From Marinobacter oulmenensis (GTDB taxonomy: Bacteria > Pseudomonadota > Gammaproteobacteria > Pseudomonadales > Oleiphilaceae), in contig NZ_JACHFE010000009.1 in NCBI RefSeq assembly GCF_014201735.1, positions 1 through 64,000 of the forward strand: DNA of 64,000 bases. The letters are read 5' to 3'. The notes under the pieces are model-generated. The model had not been told where the DNA came from, ran no database searches, and was given only the letters and a program-made list of their open reading frames with translations. Positions within the stretch are counted from its first letter, which is position 1, and every line of letters begins with the position of its first letter. The position numbers and the translations under genes are program-made. Shown in pieces: positions 63,442 through 64,000 of the stretch.

Positions 63442-64000
63442 ATGTTTTTTGAAAACCTCTCCTCATTTGGCGCACGCACCGCACTGATTGATGATCAGCG
63501 GTCGTTGTCCTATCGGCAACTCGATGAGGCGGTTTTGCGTCTCCAGTCGGAACTGCCAGGCTGGAAATCTCTCATCCTGATCCAGGCCGATAATACCCTG
63601 GACACGGTGGTGGCATACCTGGCAGCCCTCAGCGGCGGGCACTGTGCGCTGCTGGTGGACCAGGGACTATCGGCGGAATATCTGGAAGCCCTGATATCAC
63701 TGTATCAGCCCAATGTGTTGATCCGTGAAGCGCTGGTCACGCATTGCCATGATCGCCAGTTGACGCTGGCTGAAAATCTGGCGGTCCTGTTGTCGACTTC
63801 CGGTTCAACCGGGTCGCCCAAGCAGGTGGCGCTGTCCTTCGGCAACCTCGACGCCAATGCGGCTTCCATCTGTGATTATCTGCCCATTCGCGCCACGGAC
63901 ACGGCGATCACGACCCTGCCGTTTCAGTATTCCTATGGCCTTTCGATAGTTAACAGTCATCTCCGATCCGGAGCCTGCATTGTGCTCAACAGGGATTCTG
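63442..64000 (+). CDS. AMP-dependent acyl ligase, N-terminal part, cut by window end
   Basis: The open frame runs to base 64000 with 186 residues visible. It has the adenylate-forming N-domain with YRQLDEAV, IQADNTLDTVVAYLAALSGG and the P-loop-like motif LLSTSGSTGSPKQVALS (about residues 115-131). It would activate a carboxylic acid as acyl-AMP and load it on the ACP just upstream. AGGAG precedes ATG 63442. Together the three genes look like an acyl-supply unit for pseudaminate or flagellin decoration. Confidence 0.88.
   Translation, partial: MFFENLSSFGARTALIDDQRSLSYRQLDEAVLRLQSELPGWKSLILIQADNTLDTVVAYLAALSGGHCALLVDQGLSAEYLEALISLYQPNVLIREALVTHCHDRQLTLAENLAVLLSTSGSTGSPKQVALSFGNLDANAASICDYLPIRATDTAITTLPFQYSYGLSIVNSHLRSGACIVLNRDS

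Noticed and set aside
1-64000. CRISPR array, rRNA, prophage or intact insertion sequence
   Set aside because: No regularly spaced repeats, rRNA-like sequence, phage structural genes or transposase reading frames were found in reading both strands.

Overview
The window reads as a chromosomal segment of a Marinobacter-like marine gammaproteobacterium. The basis is gene content and order (pilB-pilC-pilD-coaE opposite pilA, MvaT-type nucleoid protein, RfaH, YfaZ, Bax, TrmO, complete pseudaminate set) together with moderately GC-rich housekeeping genes. The genus is an inference; no 16S or other marker gene is present.

Layout. 1-4 kb: 3' part of a vgrG (type VI secretion spike) with an AT-rich tail, a small membrane protein, a truncated remnant and a lipoprotein of the formylglycine-generating-enzyme fold. 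4-9.4 kb: a MalT-like LuxR regulator, a PlsC-type acyltransferase, a Bax-like glucosaminidase and a YfaZ porin-like protein. 9.5-21 kb: a hybrid histidine kinase, trmO, a barrel-like protein, coaE, pilD-pilC-pilB, then (divergent) pilA behind a sigma-54-type promoter, an O-oligosaccharyltransferase/ligase-like gene and a second pilin. 20.9-24.3 kb: diheme cytochrome c, beta-CASP nuclease, cysQ and rfaH.

24.5-50.3 kb is a 26 kb, all-plus-strand polysaccharide locus. It opens with a perfect 12-base ops element right after rfaH, followed by wzz, decayed fragments of an MBL nuclease gene and of an rml (dTDP-rhamnose) operon, then an AT-rich variable block: wzx flippase, sulfotransferase, FkbM methyltransferase, polysaccharide deacetylase, glycosyltransferases and an EpsG-type polymerase. 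The conserved, more GC-rich end has wecC-wecB, more glycosyltransferases, a heparinase-like lyase, the bacillosamine-type module (phosphoglycosyl transferase, acetyltransferase, aminotransferase, and a separate 4,6-dehydratase), ugd, cysC, a DASS-type permease and a YdcF protein. The sulfotransferase, APS kinase (cysC), anion permease and PAP phosphatase (cysQ) suggest that the exported glycan is sulfated.

50.5-56.5 kb: mvaT, a response-regulator/CheC-like protein with a diguanylate cyclase, exonuclease I (sbcB), and a TPR protein with a degenerate methyltransferase-like C-terminus. 56.8-64 kb: a pseudaminic-acid operon (pseB, C, F, G, I, H) that continues into an acyl carrier protein, an SDR reductase and an AMP-dependent acyl ligase cut by the window end, suggesting lipid-type or acyl modification of a surface nonulosonate (for example on flagellin). 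No rRNA, tRNA, CRISPR array or intact insertion sequence was recognised.
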